From contig JAZKAD010000015.1 of the NCBI GenBank assembly GCA_040389305.1, forward strand, positions 30,368 through 94,367: a stretch of 64,000 nt of DNA, written 5' to 3'. Source of the stretch: JAZKAD01 sp040389305. Lineage in GTDB: Bacteria > Pseudomonadota > Alphaproteobacteria > Rickettsiales > Rickettsiaceae. The translations under genes were made by a program, and so were the position numbers. Shown piece by piece: positions 47,977 through 57,484 of this stretch. The notes beneath the pieces were generated by a model that was given only the letters and a program-made list of their open reading frames with translations, was not told the origin of the DNA and did not search any database. Position 1 is the first letter of the stretch; every line of letters begins with the position of its first letter.

Positions 47977-50520
47977 CTATTTTACAGGTATAATTTCTAG
48001 CATTTCATTTTTCATGTCCACCTTAATTTTTTCAAACACCTCTCCTCCAAGCATCAATTTCGCAATGCTATTTTGGAGTTCGCTTTGAATCGTACGTTTA
48101 AGCGGCCTTGCGCCATATACCGGATCAAATCCTTTATCAGCTAACCACTCAAGTGCCCCATCGCTACATTCCAAAGTAATATTTTGACGCTTAAGATTTT
48201 CCTCCAGATGTCTTAGTTGAATTTTCACTATATCTCCCATATGCGCTCTGCTTAAATGGTGGAATATAATTATCTCATCAAGACGATTTAGGAATTCGGG
48301 TCTAAAATGCGAACGCACTACATTCATAACATGATCACGAGACTCTGCCTTCTCGGTGATCAGCTCTGATCCTAAATTAGAAGTCAGGATAATGGTTGTG
48401 TTTTTAAAGTCAACAGTTCTGCCCTGACTATCTGTTAGCCTTCCTTCATCTAGCACTTGAAGTAAGATGTTGAAAATATCAGGATGCGCTTTTTCTACTT
48501 CATCAAATAGAATTACTTGATAAGGTCTACGCCTTACAGCCTCAGTCAGAGCGCCACCTTGGTCGTAGCCTACATATCCCGGAGGAGCTCCAATAAGACG
48601 GGATACTGAGTGTTTTTCCATATATTCTGACATATCGATTCGAAGAATTGCAGTTCTATCGTCGAATAAAAATTCCGCTAAAGCTTTGGTAAGCTCTGTT
48701 TTGCCAACTCCTGTTGGCCCTAAGAATAAAAACGATCCAAGGGGTCTGTTGATGTCTTGTATCCCAGCGCGAGATCTTCTGACAGCGTCACTTACAGCTT
48801 TTATAGCGTCTTCTTGGCCAATCACGGAAAGCCCCAAAGCATCTTCCATATGAAGGAGCTTCTGCCTTTCGCTAGATAGCATTTTATCCATAGGGATTCC
48901 AGTGATGCGTGACACGATAAGAGCTATATCTCCATCCGTCACCATTTCTTTGATCATATGAGGCTTAGATAAACTCTCTGTCTCCTGCAGTCTCCGAGTC
49001 AGTTCTGGGATAACGCCATATTTCAACTCCCCAGCTTTCGCAAGATCAGCCGCGCGCTCCGCCTTCTCAAGCTCCAATTTCGCTTTTTCAAGTTCCTCCT
49101 TAACGTTTCGGACTCCATGCATTTGAGCCTTCTCCGCATTCCACTGGCTTGACATATCCTGAGATTTTACTTCCATACCCTCAAGTTCCGCAGATATATC
49201 CGCAAGGCGCTTTTGCGATGCTGGGTCTGGCTCTTTTTTCAAAGCCTCTCTCTCGATTTTCATTTGAATAATCTTGCGATCAAGCTCGTCTAGTTCTTCT
49301 GGCTTACTTGCAATCTCGATTTTAAGGCGGCTTGCTGCCTCGTCCAGTAAGTCGATAGCTTTATCTGGCAAGAACCTATCAGTGATATAGCGATTTGAAA
49401 GCGTTGCAGCTGCTACTATTGCATTGTCTGTGATGCGCACGAAGTGATGCATTTCGTATTTTTCCTTAATTCCGCGGAGTATTGAAATTGTATCCGCAAC
49501 AGAAGGTTCATCTACGTATACAGATTGGAAACGACGAGCAAGGGCAGTATCTTTTTCTATATATTTTCTATACTCGTCCAAAGTAGTGGCGCCTATGCAG
49601 TGCAACTCTCCTCTGGCTAGCATCGGTTTTAAGAGGTTTGAGGCATCCATAGCGCCATCACTTTTGCCAGCGCCTACCAAAGTATGAATCTCGTCGATAA
49701 AAAGAATGATTGTCCCATCGGAGTCTTTGATTTCTGCAAGCACGGCCTTTAGTCTTTCCTCGAACTCTCCGCGGTATTTCGCGCCGGCAATCAGCGCTCC
49801 CATGTCTAGTTCAAAAATCTTGCTGTTAGCTAGGGATTCAGGTACATCGCCATCTATTATTCTCTGAGCTAGGCCTTCGATGATCGCGGTTTTCCCGACG
49901 CCAGGCTCACCAATCAGCACTGGATTATTTTTAGTTCTCCTAGAGAGTACCTGCACAGTTCTTCGGATTTCTTCGTCTCTACCAATCACAGGGTCTAGCT
50001 TTCCCGAAAGTGCAAGCTCAGTCACGTCGCGTCCGTATTTTTTTAAAGCGTCATAACTACTTTCCGCGGATTCATGATCGGCAGTACGTCCTTTTCGAAT
50101 ACTTACTATGGCCGCTGATATTTTTGCCTCTGAGAGACTTGCGCAGTCAAAGATTTTCGCTATAGTTTTGTCAGATATAAGCGCCTCTAAAATCCTTTCA
50201 ACCGTTACAAAGCTGTCTCCTGCGGCTTTGGACATAGAAGTAGCTTTCTCGAGAGATTTTAAGGCTTCGCTGCTGAAGTATACTTGGCTTCCACCTTGAA
50301 TTTTAGGAAGCTTAGAAATTTCAAGATCCGTTTGCTGCTCTACAAGCGGAAGGTTGCCTTTGGCGAGATTTATAATGCTTTTTGTAATATTATCATCGTC
50401 AGCAAGTAGGCAGCTAAGCAAATGCAGAGGCGTGATTTGCTGATTATCATGCTTTGCGGCAAGTCCTTGCGCCGCCCCAATGATACCGCGCGCTTTTGTT
50501 GTAAATTTCTCTATTTCCAT
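47977..50520 (-). CDS. clpB: ClpB disaggregase
   Basis: Hsp100 chaperone that with DnaK pulls apart aggregates. 847 residues: N domain (1-145), AAA1 with Walker A GEPGVGKT (204-211) and arginine-finger region, middle coiled coil (about 395-525, rich in Lys/Glu), AAA2 with [10 protein letters not shown] and the [11 protein letters not shown]alker B, and a C-terminal tail. All motifs intact. No clear heat-shock promoter could be picked out among the repeats before it. Confidence 0.97.
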   Translation of the reverse strand: MEIEKFTTKARGIIGAAQGLAAKHDNQQITPLHLLSCLLADDDNITKSIINLAKGNLPLVEQQTDLEISKLPKIQGGSQVYFSSEALKSLEKATSMSKAAGDSFVTVERILEALISDKTIAKIFDCASLSEAKISAAIVSIRKGRTADHESAESSYDALKKYGRDVTELALSGKLDPVIGRDEEIRRTVQVLSRRTKNNPVLIGEPGVGKTAIIEGLAQRIIDGDVPESLANSKIFELDMGALIAGAKYRGEFEERLKAVLAEIKDSDGTIILFIDEIHTLVGAGKSDGAMDASNLLKPMLARGELHCIGATTLDEYRKYIEKDTALARRFQSVYVDEPSVADTISILRGIKEKYEMHHFVRITDNAIVAAATLSNRYITDRFLPDKAIDLLDEAASRLKIEIASKPEELDELDRKIIQMKIEREALKKEPDPASQKRLADISAELEGMEVKSQDMSSQWNAEKAQMHGVRNVKEELEKAKLELEKAERAADLAKAGELKYGVIPELTRRLQETESLSKPHMIKEMVTDGDIALIVSRITGIPMDKMLSSERQKLLHMEDALGLSVIGQEDAIKAVSDAVRRSRAGIQDINRPLGSFLFLGPTGVGKTELTKALAEFLFDDRTAILRIDMSEYMEKHSVSRLIGAPPGYVGYDQGGALTEAVRRRPYQVILFDEVEKAHPDIFNILLQVLDEGRLTDSQGRTVDFKNTTIILTSNLGSELITEKAESRDHVMNVVRSHFRPEFLNRLDEIIIFHHLSRAHMGDIVKIQLRHLEENLKRQNITLECSDGALEWLADKGFDPVYGARPLKRTIQSELQNSIAKLMLGGEVFEKIKVDMKNEMLEIIPVK

Positions 50521-50546
50521 ATAAACCCTCCCATTTTTATATCGAT

Positions 50547-50630
50547 CTCTCTATCTGCCATCGTAAGCTCTCTCTTTGTAATCGTAAGCCCTCTTTTTGT
50601 CATTGCGAGCCCTCTCTTTGTCATTGCGAG
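50547..50630. repeat. Four tandem 21-bp repeats upstream of clpB
   Basis: Four consecutive 21-base units (50547-50567, 50568-50588, 50589-50609, 50610-50630), each ending in (A/C)ATTGCGAG or ATCGTAAG and starting CTCTCT or CCCTCT. The third and fourth are nearly identical; the first two have diverged. Because 21 is a multiple of three, the minus strand carries a heptapeptide repeat (AMTKRGL-like) in an open frame, but with no sign of a real gene. The fourth unit runs into a palindromic element. Confidence 0.85.
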
Positions 50631-50936
50631 CGGAGCGAAGCAACCCAGTATTAAAATCTTCTTCCTGGATCGCTTCGCCAAAGCTCGCGATGACGAGGAA
50701 TGACCTTGCTCGAGGTGACGAGGTAAGTCCTCCGCGCGATGACAGTGGTACTTTGCCGTCATTGCGAAGAGGGATCAAAGATCCCGAGGAAGCAATCCAG
50801 TTTTAAGTATTATCTTTTACTGGATCGCTTCGCCTTGCTCGCGATGACGAAGTAACGACCTTACTCGCGATGACGAAGGATGGATCGCTTCGCCAAAGCT
50901 CGAGGTGATGAGATAAGCTCTCCTCGCGATGACAGC
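50619..50936. repeat. Cluster of REP-like palindromes (GTCATTGCGAG family)
   Basis: Element 1 (50619-50693): arm GTCATTGCGAGCGGAGCGAA and a complementary right arm ending AGCTCGCGATGAC. Element 2 (50757-50849): arms CGTCATTGCGAAGAG and GCTCGCGATGACG, inner AGCAATCCAG/CTGGATCGCTT. Element 3 (50850-50936) has only partial arms (CGCGATGACGAAGGATGGATC). This GTCATTGCGAG...GCAATCCAG type is a widely scattered intergenic palindrome in bacterial genomes, including Rickettsiales. No coding frame is supported. Confidence 0.85.
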
Positions 50937-51298
50937 TCTATATTAAACATATAATCCTCTATGTGACATTTGCAAGGCCCCCAGAAAATCGTATTAAAAA
51001 ACCTGCAGATATTCTTTGACTTTTAGGCATGGCATAATGTATAACTGATATTAATAATTGTAAATTGGTGTTTATTTAATATAGAGAATGCGTCATTACA
51101 ACGAGTGTGAGGGAATGAAGGAGCAATTCTTTGCTCGTCATTACGAGAGCCACGAAGTAATTCAAGGAAAGATTAAACTGGGTTACTGCGTCGCCTTCGC
51201 ATCTTCAATTGATAAAGCGCAATAAGGAAGGCCGATAGTCGGCAAGTCTTAAGCCAAGACCAATGCATAAACTCATTATTTTAAATAGGTACAAATAT
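50937..51298. other. Non-coding stretch before the autotransporter
   Basis: No gene seen. Holds a degenerate palindrome related to the REP-like set (51091-51180, CGTCATTAC...CGTCATTACGAGAG) and a possible promoter with TTGACT (51016-51021) and TATAAC-like -10 about 20 bases on, weak spacing. The long leader could carry regulation of the surface protein gene. Confidence 0.5.
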
Positions 51299-54200
51299 AT
51301 GACTAATAATAAAAAACTTTTAAAAGGTTTACTTGCTGGTGCTTCGGCTCTTACAGTCGTAATGGGCTCAGCAAATATAGCAAGCGCGGCTGCGCAAGCT
51401 ATAGGCGCCGCACAAGTTGATATTAACAGTAATCCAGGGGGGGCAGGTTGGACTGGTGGTGGACCTCATGCTGCTGACTGGATTCAGTTTGATAATGCAG
51501 CAAGTGCTCTTAGAGTAAATATAAACAATGCAGTAGTTTTAGGATTCGATACCGTACAATCTGGAGCGGCACCTGCTGTTATAATAAGAAATTCTGCAGC
51601 AGGCCCAAGAAGTTTAACAGTAGGATCTATTAGCGGTGCTAATACTCTTGATACAATTATGTTTGAAGTCGGAAAAGCTTCAGCAGCAGGGGTGCTGACA
51701 CTTAACGGAACTGGCTACGCTCTTGTTCCTACTAATACATACGATAAATTAGGCGTTGTCGACCTTACTAATAATGGCACTATGAACGTAGCAATGGCGG
51801 CAGGTGCAGTGACATTTGACGCAGGTACAGATATTCGCGGAGCTGGTACTCTTAATATAAATTCAGCAAATGGTGACGTAACATTTGACGGCGCTGTTGG
51901 TGCTGGTACTGTATTAACCGCAGTGAATATTCAAAGCGCTGCAAATAAAACGATATTTAATGATGATGTTTCTGCGACAACAGTTAACTTCACAGCAGAT
52001 GGCGAAGTAAATCTTGCCGCTGGTAAGAACATCACTGGTGATATTACGGCTGCTGTTAATAATAACGGTACTCTTGCTGTCGCTGACGGTAACTCAACAA
52101 TTACGGGTGATATTGGCGTTGCCGGTGTTGCCGGTGCTGCTGGTGTTGCCTTGAAGAAATTATCATTTGCAGGTACTACTGCAGGTGCTGTTACTAATGT
52201 CCTTGTTATTGACGGAGAGATCCTGGGCTTAAATGAGCTAGATATTACAGCTGATGGCATCGTGGAAATTAATAATGATGCTACGATTGATGTAGTGAAG
52301 TTTAATAATGCTACATCTCAGTTAAACCTTACTGGGGTTAACGGTACTCTTACTGGCAAGATTGTGGCGAATGCTGCGGGCGATGGTATCATCAATGTGC
52401 TAGCAAACTCTAAAGTAATTGGTGATATTGGCGCTACCGGGAAAGACATTAGTTTAATAGAAATTGATGGAGCTAAAATCCTTACCGCTCAAGGAAATGT
52501 ATATTCAGACGAAATCACTTTAATAGATGCAACTTCAAAGTTAGTTATTGGAAGTGCTACGAATGATATTACTCTCTCTACAACAAATAGTATTGATGGA
52601 GCTGCTGCAAACGAAGGTATAATTAGTATCGTGGGTGCGCAAGGAGTTACAGTAACTGGAGCACTGGGCAAGGGCAATTCTTTAGCTGAGATTAATTTGA
52701 ACAATACAGGAGCAAAGGGTATTGCGTTTAATGACGTTGTTCAAACGCAAGCTCTCGCTTTGAATGCGGCGCATACAGCTCCCGTTACATTTGCTGGAAA
52801 CACGACAATTGCAAATCAAGTTGATTTCACAGCTGGCGGTCAAAGCTTAATATTTAAAGCAACACCTACTTTAACTGGTGGTGCGGATTTTGCGGGACAT
52901 GATGCAACAATAACAATTAATCAAGCGAATGGTGTCGGCACTGCTGGAGCTATTGTGAATACAGGAGCGACTGGTCACGGAACGCTTATATTTGGCGCTG
53001 ACCAAACTTTAAATCGTGCAATTGGATCTGCTGCTAGTTCTTTGAAATTAGTAAATGCCGGTGCGCATGATATTACATTAGGCGTGAATACTATCCACGC
53101 TAAAACTATTACAGCAAAAACTTTAAAACTTGATAACGCCGCCTCCAACCTAGCTCCCGTTGCTGGTAATACTATCAATGCTAATATCGAATTTGGAGAT
53201 GCTGCCTCTAAGTTTACTATTCCTGATGCTACTGTAAGCTTCACAGGAGATATTACAGCTGCTGCTGGTGGCAATGGTGTATATGAAGTATCGGGTGATA
53301 GGAATTTCAACGGCGCTATTGGTGTCGCTGGTAGTAATATAGCAAAGCTTGATCTTAAAACAGCAGATATCTTTACTTTTAAGAACGCCAATGTTTATGC
53401 AGATAGCATAGAGGTTCGAGGTGGAGCTACGATTAGCATAAACGATCCAGCTAGCCCTGCCGATATCAATTTTGGTAAAATCACTGCTAATAATTTAACA
53501 TTGGATCTTGGTCAGAATACCGCAGTGCTAACTAATGGCGCTGTGCTTACAGGCAATGCTGAGTTGAAGCTTAAGATTATGGGAACAACAGGTGCAGATT
53601 TTGGTTTTATCAATGTTACTGGCGGAAACCTAGATGCAGCTGGAGTGAATAATCTAAATATTGAGATTACCGACGCGGATGCTTCTGTAAAAGGCACTAC
53701 ATTCGAGATAATTAAATTGAATGGTGGTACTATTGCGATGAACCAAGCTGCTGTATTTAAATGCACAGATCATCTCAAAACAGTAGATTTTAAATACGAT
53801 CCTACAAATAGGACAATTACCGCAGTCCTTGACGTACAAGCTCTTGCGGCAGCAGCGGCGGGAGTAACAGTGGCAAATCCGACTCTTCGGGGTGCAGCTG
53901 ATGAGATATTCGATAAAGATAATAGCGGTGATGCTGCAAATACCGCAGAAGCTTTGGCTAATATGGATGTAGATACCAGAACTAAGGCAGTAGCCGATCT
54001 TTCCCATGGCACACAGGAGGCGACTGGGCAAGTGATAACAGGGGTAGTGGGAGGTGCTATGGCGGGTATGACCACTCGCTTAGGAAATTTTGGCTATGAC
54101 TCTAATACTGGAATGCCATTGACACCCGGCCGTGACACTTTTGGAAGACCAGTGGTACCAGAAGGTGGTCATGCATCTTCTTCCTCTTCTCAGGAGGTAG

Positions 54201-55090
54201 CTTCTAGGAGTGGTGGAGGCGTTGCTGCTGGTGATGTCTTTACTTTAGCTAAGATAGGAGCTTGGGCTTCAGGATTTGGTGGGGTTGGTGTTCAGAAGAA
54301 GCTATCTACTGCTAAATCTGGATATAAATCTACGATGGGTGGCGGATCAATCGGTGTCGACAGCAAGCTAAATGATAATATCATAACGGGTCTTGCGGTT
54401 ACCTATGCGGATATTACTGTGAAGCATAGAGATACTAAGAAGGGTGATAGCACAAAGGCCCCTACCTGGATTGCTTCCGCTTATGGATTGTATGATTTTG
54501 GTAACAACTGGTTCACAAGAGGCGTGCTTTCTTATGCAAATACTAAGATTACCAGTAAAGATAAACGTCAGCTGACTCAAACTACCACAGGAGTTGCGAA
54601 GTCTTCGTATACTTCACAAAGCGGTAGCCTAGACATTGGCGCTGGATATCGCCATGCGATCAACCGAGCTGTGAATGTAACGCCAACTGCTAGCTTGCAA
54701 TATACTTACACTAAAGATGGTGGATATACAGAGACGGGTGCTGGTAATCAGAATTTGACATCTAAGAAGAAAGATTTCTCCAATCTTTCTGCGACTGTTG
54801 GAGCGAGTTTGGGTACTTACTATGCTGTGAAGGACTATCATGTTATGCCAGAGCTTCATGGTTCTGTGCAGCAATATCTTGGTGGGAAGAAAGCGGTAGT
54901 GACAACTTCTATGCAAGGGCAGGCTAGAGCTTTCGTGAATAAGTCCACTCCAACTAAGACATCGTATAATCTTGGCACTAGCGTAGCTATCAAAACCGGA
55001 GCCTTTGAATTTGGGGTTGGTTATGATGCAAACCTTGCCAAGAAATATGTTGGACATCAAGGCTTTGTGAAAGTTAGAGTTGATTTTTAA
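51299..55090 (+). CDS. Sca/OmpB-like autotransporter adhesin
   Basis: Type V secreted surface protein, 1263 residues from ATG 51299, which has AGGT 9 bases upstream and a good signal peptide (KKLLKGLLAGASALTVVMG, cleavage near SAAA); the frame also has an ATG at 51263. The passenger (about 40-960) is made of degenerate Gly/Ala/Asn/Thr-rich beta-helix repeats with phrases such as DITAA, VNFTADGEVNLAAG and LEIDITADG. A Ser/Gly linker (about 985-1000) precedes a C-terminal beta-barrel (about 1005-1263) with GAWASGFGG, GGGSIGVDSKLND and terminal Phe. Passenger pattern and barrel start resemble Rickettsia Sca proteins. Exported through the Sec and BAM (BamE) systems. Confidence 0.9.
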   Translation: MTNNKKLLKGLLAGASALTVVMGSANIASAAAQAIGAAQVDINSNPGGAGWTGGGPHAADWIQFDNAASALRVNINNAVVLGFDTVQSGAAPAVIIRNSAAGPRSLTVGSISGANTLDTIMFEVGKASAAGVLTLNGTGYALVPTNTYDKLGVVDLTNNGTMNVAMAAGAVTFDAGTDIRGAGTLNINSANGDVTFDGAVGAGTVLTAVNIQSAANKTIFNDDVSATTVNFTADGEVNLAAGKNITGDITAAVNNNGTLAVADGNSTITGDIGVAGVAGAAGVALKKLSFAGTTAGAVTNVLVIDGEILGLNELDITADGIVEINNDATIDVVKFNNATSQLNLTGVNGTLTGKIVANAAGDGIINVLANSKVIGDIGATGKDISLIEIDGAKILTAQGNVYSDEITLIDATSKLVIGSATNDITLSTTNSIDGAAANEGIISIVGAQGVTVTGALGKGNSLAEINLNNTGAKGIAFNDVVQTQALALNAAHTAPVTFAGNTTIANQVDFTAGGQSLIFKATPTLTGGADFAGHDATITINQANGVGTAGAIVNTGATGHGTLIFGADQTLNRAIGSAASSLKLVNAGAHDITLGVNTIHAKTITAKTLKLDNAASNLAPVAGNTINANIEFGDAASKFTIPDATVSFTGDITAAAGGNGVYEVSGDRNFNGAIGVAGSNIAKLDLKTADIFTFKNANVYADSIEVRGGATISINDPASPADINFGKITANNLTLDLGQNTAVLTNGAVLTGNAELKLKIMGTTGADFGFINVTGGNLDAAGVNNLNIEITDADASVKGTTFEIIKLNGGTIAMNQAAVFKCTDHLKTVDFKYDPTNRTITAVLDVQALAAAAAGVTVANPTLRGAADEIFDKDNSGDAANTAEALANMDVDTRTKAVADLSHGTQEATGQVITGVVGGAMAGMTTRLGNFGYDSNTGMPLTPGRDTFGRPVVPEGGHASSSSSQEVASRSGGGVAAGDVFTLAKIGAWASGFGGVGVQKKLSTAKSGYKSTMGGGSIGVDSKLNDNIITGLAVTYADITVKHRDTKKGDSTKAPTWIASAYGLYDFGNNWFTRGVLSYANTKITSKDKRQLTQTTTGVAKSSYTSQSGSLDIGAGYRHAINRAVNVTPTASLQYTYTKDGGYTETGAGNQNLTSKKKDFSNLSATVGASLGTYYAVKDYHVMPELHGSVQQYLGGKKAVVTTSMQGQARAFVNKSTPTKTSYNLGTSVAIKTGAFEFGVGYDANLAKKYVGHQGFVKVRVDF

Positions 55091-55103
55091 GGATATAATA
55101 CAT

Positions 55104-55189
55104 ATCATTGCAAGAGAGTGAAATGAGCGAGGCAATCCAGAAAAGAATGTATACTGGATTGCTGCGTTTTTAAACCTCTCGCAATGACA
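55104..55189. repeat. REP-like palindrome that may act as terminator
   Basis: Outer arms TCATTGCAAGAGAG and CCTCTCGCAATGACA, inner perfect 9-bp stem GCAATCCAG (55132-55140) with CTGGATTGC (55154-55162), followed by TGCGTTTTT. This lies 14 bases after the autotransporter stop and could end its transcript. It belongs to the same family as the palindromes before clpB. Confidence 0.65.
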
Positions 55190-55234
55190 AGAAGCGAAGA
55201 ACTAGAATTGCCTAAGCCAAATATAAGGGGTAGT

Positions 55235-55588
55235 ATGAAAAAATTTACTATAAATTGTGATTTTAGCGGACAAATTGCCCCTTTTACCATATATATAGGC
55301 GAACCGGAGCCTACCCACCACCCACTTCATTTTCAAGGGGATTGGCTATCAAAAACTCGAGGCGGAACTATTCCTCCTCAGGTCATGGACGCGGTATCTA
55401 AATTAAAAATTCTTGCAGAAAAAAACCAAGTTTCTTTTGAAGAACTTTGTGTATATGCTCTAGGCGCTGCTCAGCAAGAAGAAGACGAAGGGCATATAGA
55501 GGAAGGCGATTCAAACGACGACTCGCTCGAAGATGCTGGCGCAGCAGAAAATACTGATACAGAAGAAATGGATGACGCAAAAACATAA
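55235..55588 (+). CDS. DUF2610 protein, typical of Rickettsiales
   Basis: A 117-residue protein. ATG 55235 has AAGGGG 5 bases upstream; the frame is open further to 55184 only because it crosses the palindromic repeat. N-terminal 75 residues match DUF2610: [47 protein letters not shown] and [10 protein letters not shown]. The C-terminal 40 residues are acidic and unique. Function unknown; the family is taxonomically near-restricted to Rickettsiales. It overlaps era by 17 bases. Confidence 0.88.
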   Translation: MKKFTINCDFSGQIAPFTIYIGEPEPTHHPLHFQGDWLSKTRGGTIPPQVMDAVSKLKILAEKNQVSFEELCVYALGAAQQEEDEGHIEEGDSNDDSLEDAGAAENTDTEEMDDAKT

Positions 55589-56618
55589 CGACGAGCTGTA
55601 TAATAACGAAATTAAGACTTCTACGGCGCTACTTGAAAAAGAAGGGACTCAGAAGAAAAACAATATATTAGATACATATCTACAAACCGCCACAATCAAA
55701 GATGACGCTCTCGGCGGAGTCTGTCAAAAAACCGCTATAGTCAGTATTATTGGGAAGCCAAACGCGGGTAAATCAACTTTACTTAACCGCATTATTGGGC
55801 AAAAAATTTCCATAGTTACTCCAAAAGTTCAGACTACAAGATCCATAATCACGGGCGTTATCACTAAAGGCGATACGCAGCTTATTCTTATCGATACTCC
55901 AGGGATTTTCGAGCCAAAGCGCAACCTTGAAAAAGCTATGGTAAGGGCTGCATGGTCGAGTATTATCTCTGCAGATTTTGTTATGCTTATATTAGATGCA
56001 CGTGAAGAGCTAGATAGTGTCCAGTATAAGATTCTTGAGAGACTTAAAGAGCATAAGGTCAATTTGATTGTCCTTATTAATAAAATGGACTTGATAGATT
56101 TTGCATCGAATACAGATGGTGATGATGACAGTGAAAAGCATCAAGACAAAGCAATGCCTTGGGGTGATGCGCAAAGCTTTCAAATTTCCGCGCAGAATGG
56201 TGATGGTGTAGATAAACTCATGTCTTTCCTCTCCGAGAATGCTCCAAAAGGCCCATGGCTTTACGCAGAAGATGACATCACAACTTTGCCTATGAGGTTT
56301 TTAGCCTCCGAGATTACAAGAGAGGAGCTATTTTTAGCGCTAGATCAGGAATTACCTTATAACCTAACAGTAGAAACTGAAACTTGGGAAAATTTTAAGG
56401 ATGGTTCGGTGAAAATCAGGCAGGTGATTATAGTAAGCCGTGCTAGTCATAAGATAATTATCCTCGGGAAAAATGGTGGAATGATCAAGATGATTGGGCA
56501 AAAATCTCGCGCAGCTATCAAAGAAGCTTTGGGATTTGAAGTCCATTTATTCCTTTTTGTAAAGGTGCGCGAAAACTGGGATGTTGATTTATGCAGGAGT
56601 ATTCTGGCTGGGGCTTGA
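55572..56618 (+). CDS. era: GTPase Era with N-terminal extension
   Basis: Ribosome-assembly GTPase binding 16S rRNA. 348 residues from ATG 55572, inside the DUF2610 gene. G1 [10 protein letters not shown]3 DTPGIF, G4 NKMD and G5 SAQNGDG are complete; the KH RNA-binding domain (about 250-345) has [18 protein letters not shown]. Residues 1-55 before the G domain are an extension not found in E. coli Era. An insertion of Asp/Glu/Lys residues (about 180-195) follows the NKMD motif. Confidence 0.92.
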   Translation: MTQKHNDELYNNEIKTSTALLEKEGTQKKNNILDTYLQTATIKDDALGGVCQKTAIVSIIGKPNAGKSTLLNRIIGQKISIVTPKVQTTRSIITGVITKGDTQLILIDTPGIFEPKRNLEKAMVRAAWSSIISADFVMLILDAREELDSVQYKILERLKEHKVNLIVLINKMDLIDFASNTDGDDDSEKHQDKAMPWGDAQSFQISAQNGDGVDKLMSFLSENAPKGPWLYAEDDITTLPMRFLASEITREELFLALDQELPYNLTVETETWENFKDGSVKIRQVIIVSRASHKIIILGKNGGMIKMIGQKSRAAIKEALGFEVHLFLFVKVRENWDVDLCRSILAGA

Positions 56619-56716
56619 CATAGCGAGTTTACTTACTTAAGATTCATTTTATGAGACGCGAGACGTGATATATCAGTATCATCGCGCTTTTCAAAATATG
56701 TTCGTATTGAGGGGAT

Positions 56717-57293
56717 ATGGCTAAGGATAAAGAATACCAGGACGCGAGTGACCTACATGTAATAAAAAGTTATAACAAAGTGCTACTAGCCGTAGAAGCT
56801 TTAGTTAATGTAGAATACAGCCATCAATCTGTAACTGCACAAGAATTACGCGGCATTTCTAAAGATTCGATTATACGCAAACTCGAGTTGTTGGATGGTA
56901 GTAATCCAAAGCATTTCTAAAGATTCGATTATACGCAAGCTCGAGTTGTTAGATCGTAGTAATCCAAGTCCTTATACTATGCAATATAATGCATTGCTAT
57001 CAATAGGGAAAAAGTTTTGCGATGTTATAGATAAAGCAGTTGCTACTCCCAATGAGTGCTCCCTCTTTTGCGCTAAAAGAACCTGCGAAAGCCTCAAAAT
57101 AGAATTTCAAAGTTTGAATGCAGGGCCAATCCCTGCGCTTTCGGCAGCGGATAAAGATTCTATCTCCGGGGAGTCTATTGATAATTTCAGTACTGTAGTT
57201 AGTGGGACTAGCGCAGATGATCTACTAGAATGTGAGCGCTTAGAAACTATGCAAACTATAGGAGATAGCTCGCCCGAAAGCGATGGTATATAA
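56717..57293 (+). pseudogene. Unknown gene broken by a 58-bp tandem duplication
   Basis: Two overlapping frames, 56717-56920 (67 residues) and 56895-57293, are parts of one gene. They share the peptide ISKDSIIRKLELLD because 58 bases are duplicated (56853-56910 and 56911-56968). As 58 is not a multiple of three, the copy shifts the frame. Deleting one copy joins them as one 172-residue protein of unknown function, helical at the N-terminus and Ser/Glu-rich at the C-terminus. The GAGGGGATATGG before the ATG is a good ribosome site. It may be a recent pseudogene, or a phase-variable one. Confidence 0.75.
56853..56968. repeat. 58-bp direct tandem duplication
   Basis: Units 56853-56910 and 56911-56968, differing at four positions (including A/G, G/A and G/C near the end). 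The differences make it unlikely to be a simple assembly stutter. Confidence 0.92.
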
Positions 57294-57326
57294 GTCAAAT
57301 AATTTCTACGCAATATTGAGATGCAG

Positions 57327-57352
57327 AATTATCTAATTTAATCTGGCATTTG
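57327..57352. repeat. Dispersed repeat core, copy C (inverted, partial)
   Basis: Matches the core of copies A and B on the opposite strand in 25 of 26 positions. No second arm or hairpin is evident, so it is a fragment. It lies 33 bases after the broken gene and 133 bases before acnA; nothing else in this 190-base gap is recognised. Confidence 0.6.
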
Positions 57353-57484
57353 TTATTAAGTTGCTTTTCTACTTTCTTCTTTACTCAAATCGTCTTGCTT
57401 TTTTGAATTCACTTTACTTGAGGTATGCTAGCGGGTTAATCTAGTCCTCAAGTAATTCAGGCAAAGTTCAAAATAGGTAACGAC

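Noticed and set aside
50511..50762. Minus-strand open frame with a heptapeptide repeat (AMTKRGL-like) before clpB
   Set aside because: It is the translation of the 21-bp tandem repeats and REP-like palindromes; it overlaps the clpB start and has no supporting start site or conserved domain.
50547..50936. Possible CRISPR-like array
   Set aside because: The 21-base units are directly adjacent without unique spacers, the other elements are inverted repeats, and no cas gene is present.
55184..55234. N-terminal extension of the DUF2610 protein
   Set aside because: The extra 17 codons lie in and after a palindromic repeat and lack family similarity, while ATG 55235 has a good ribosome site.
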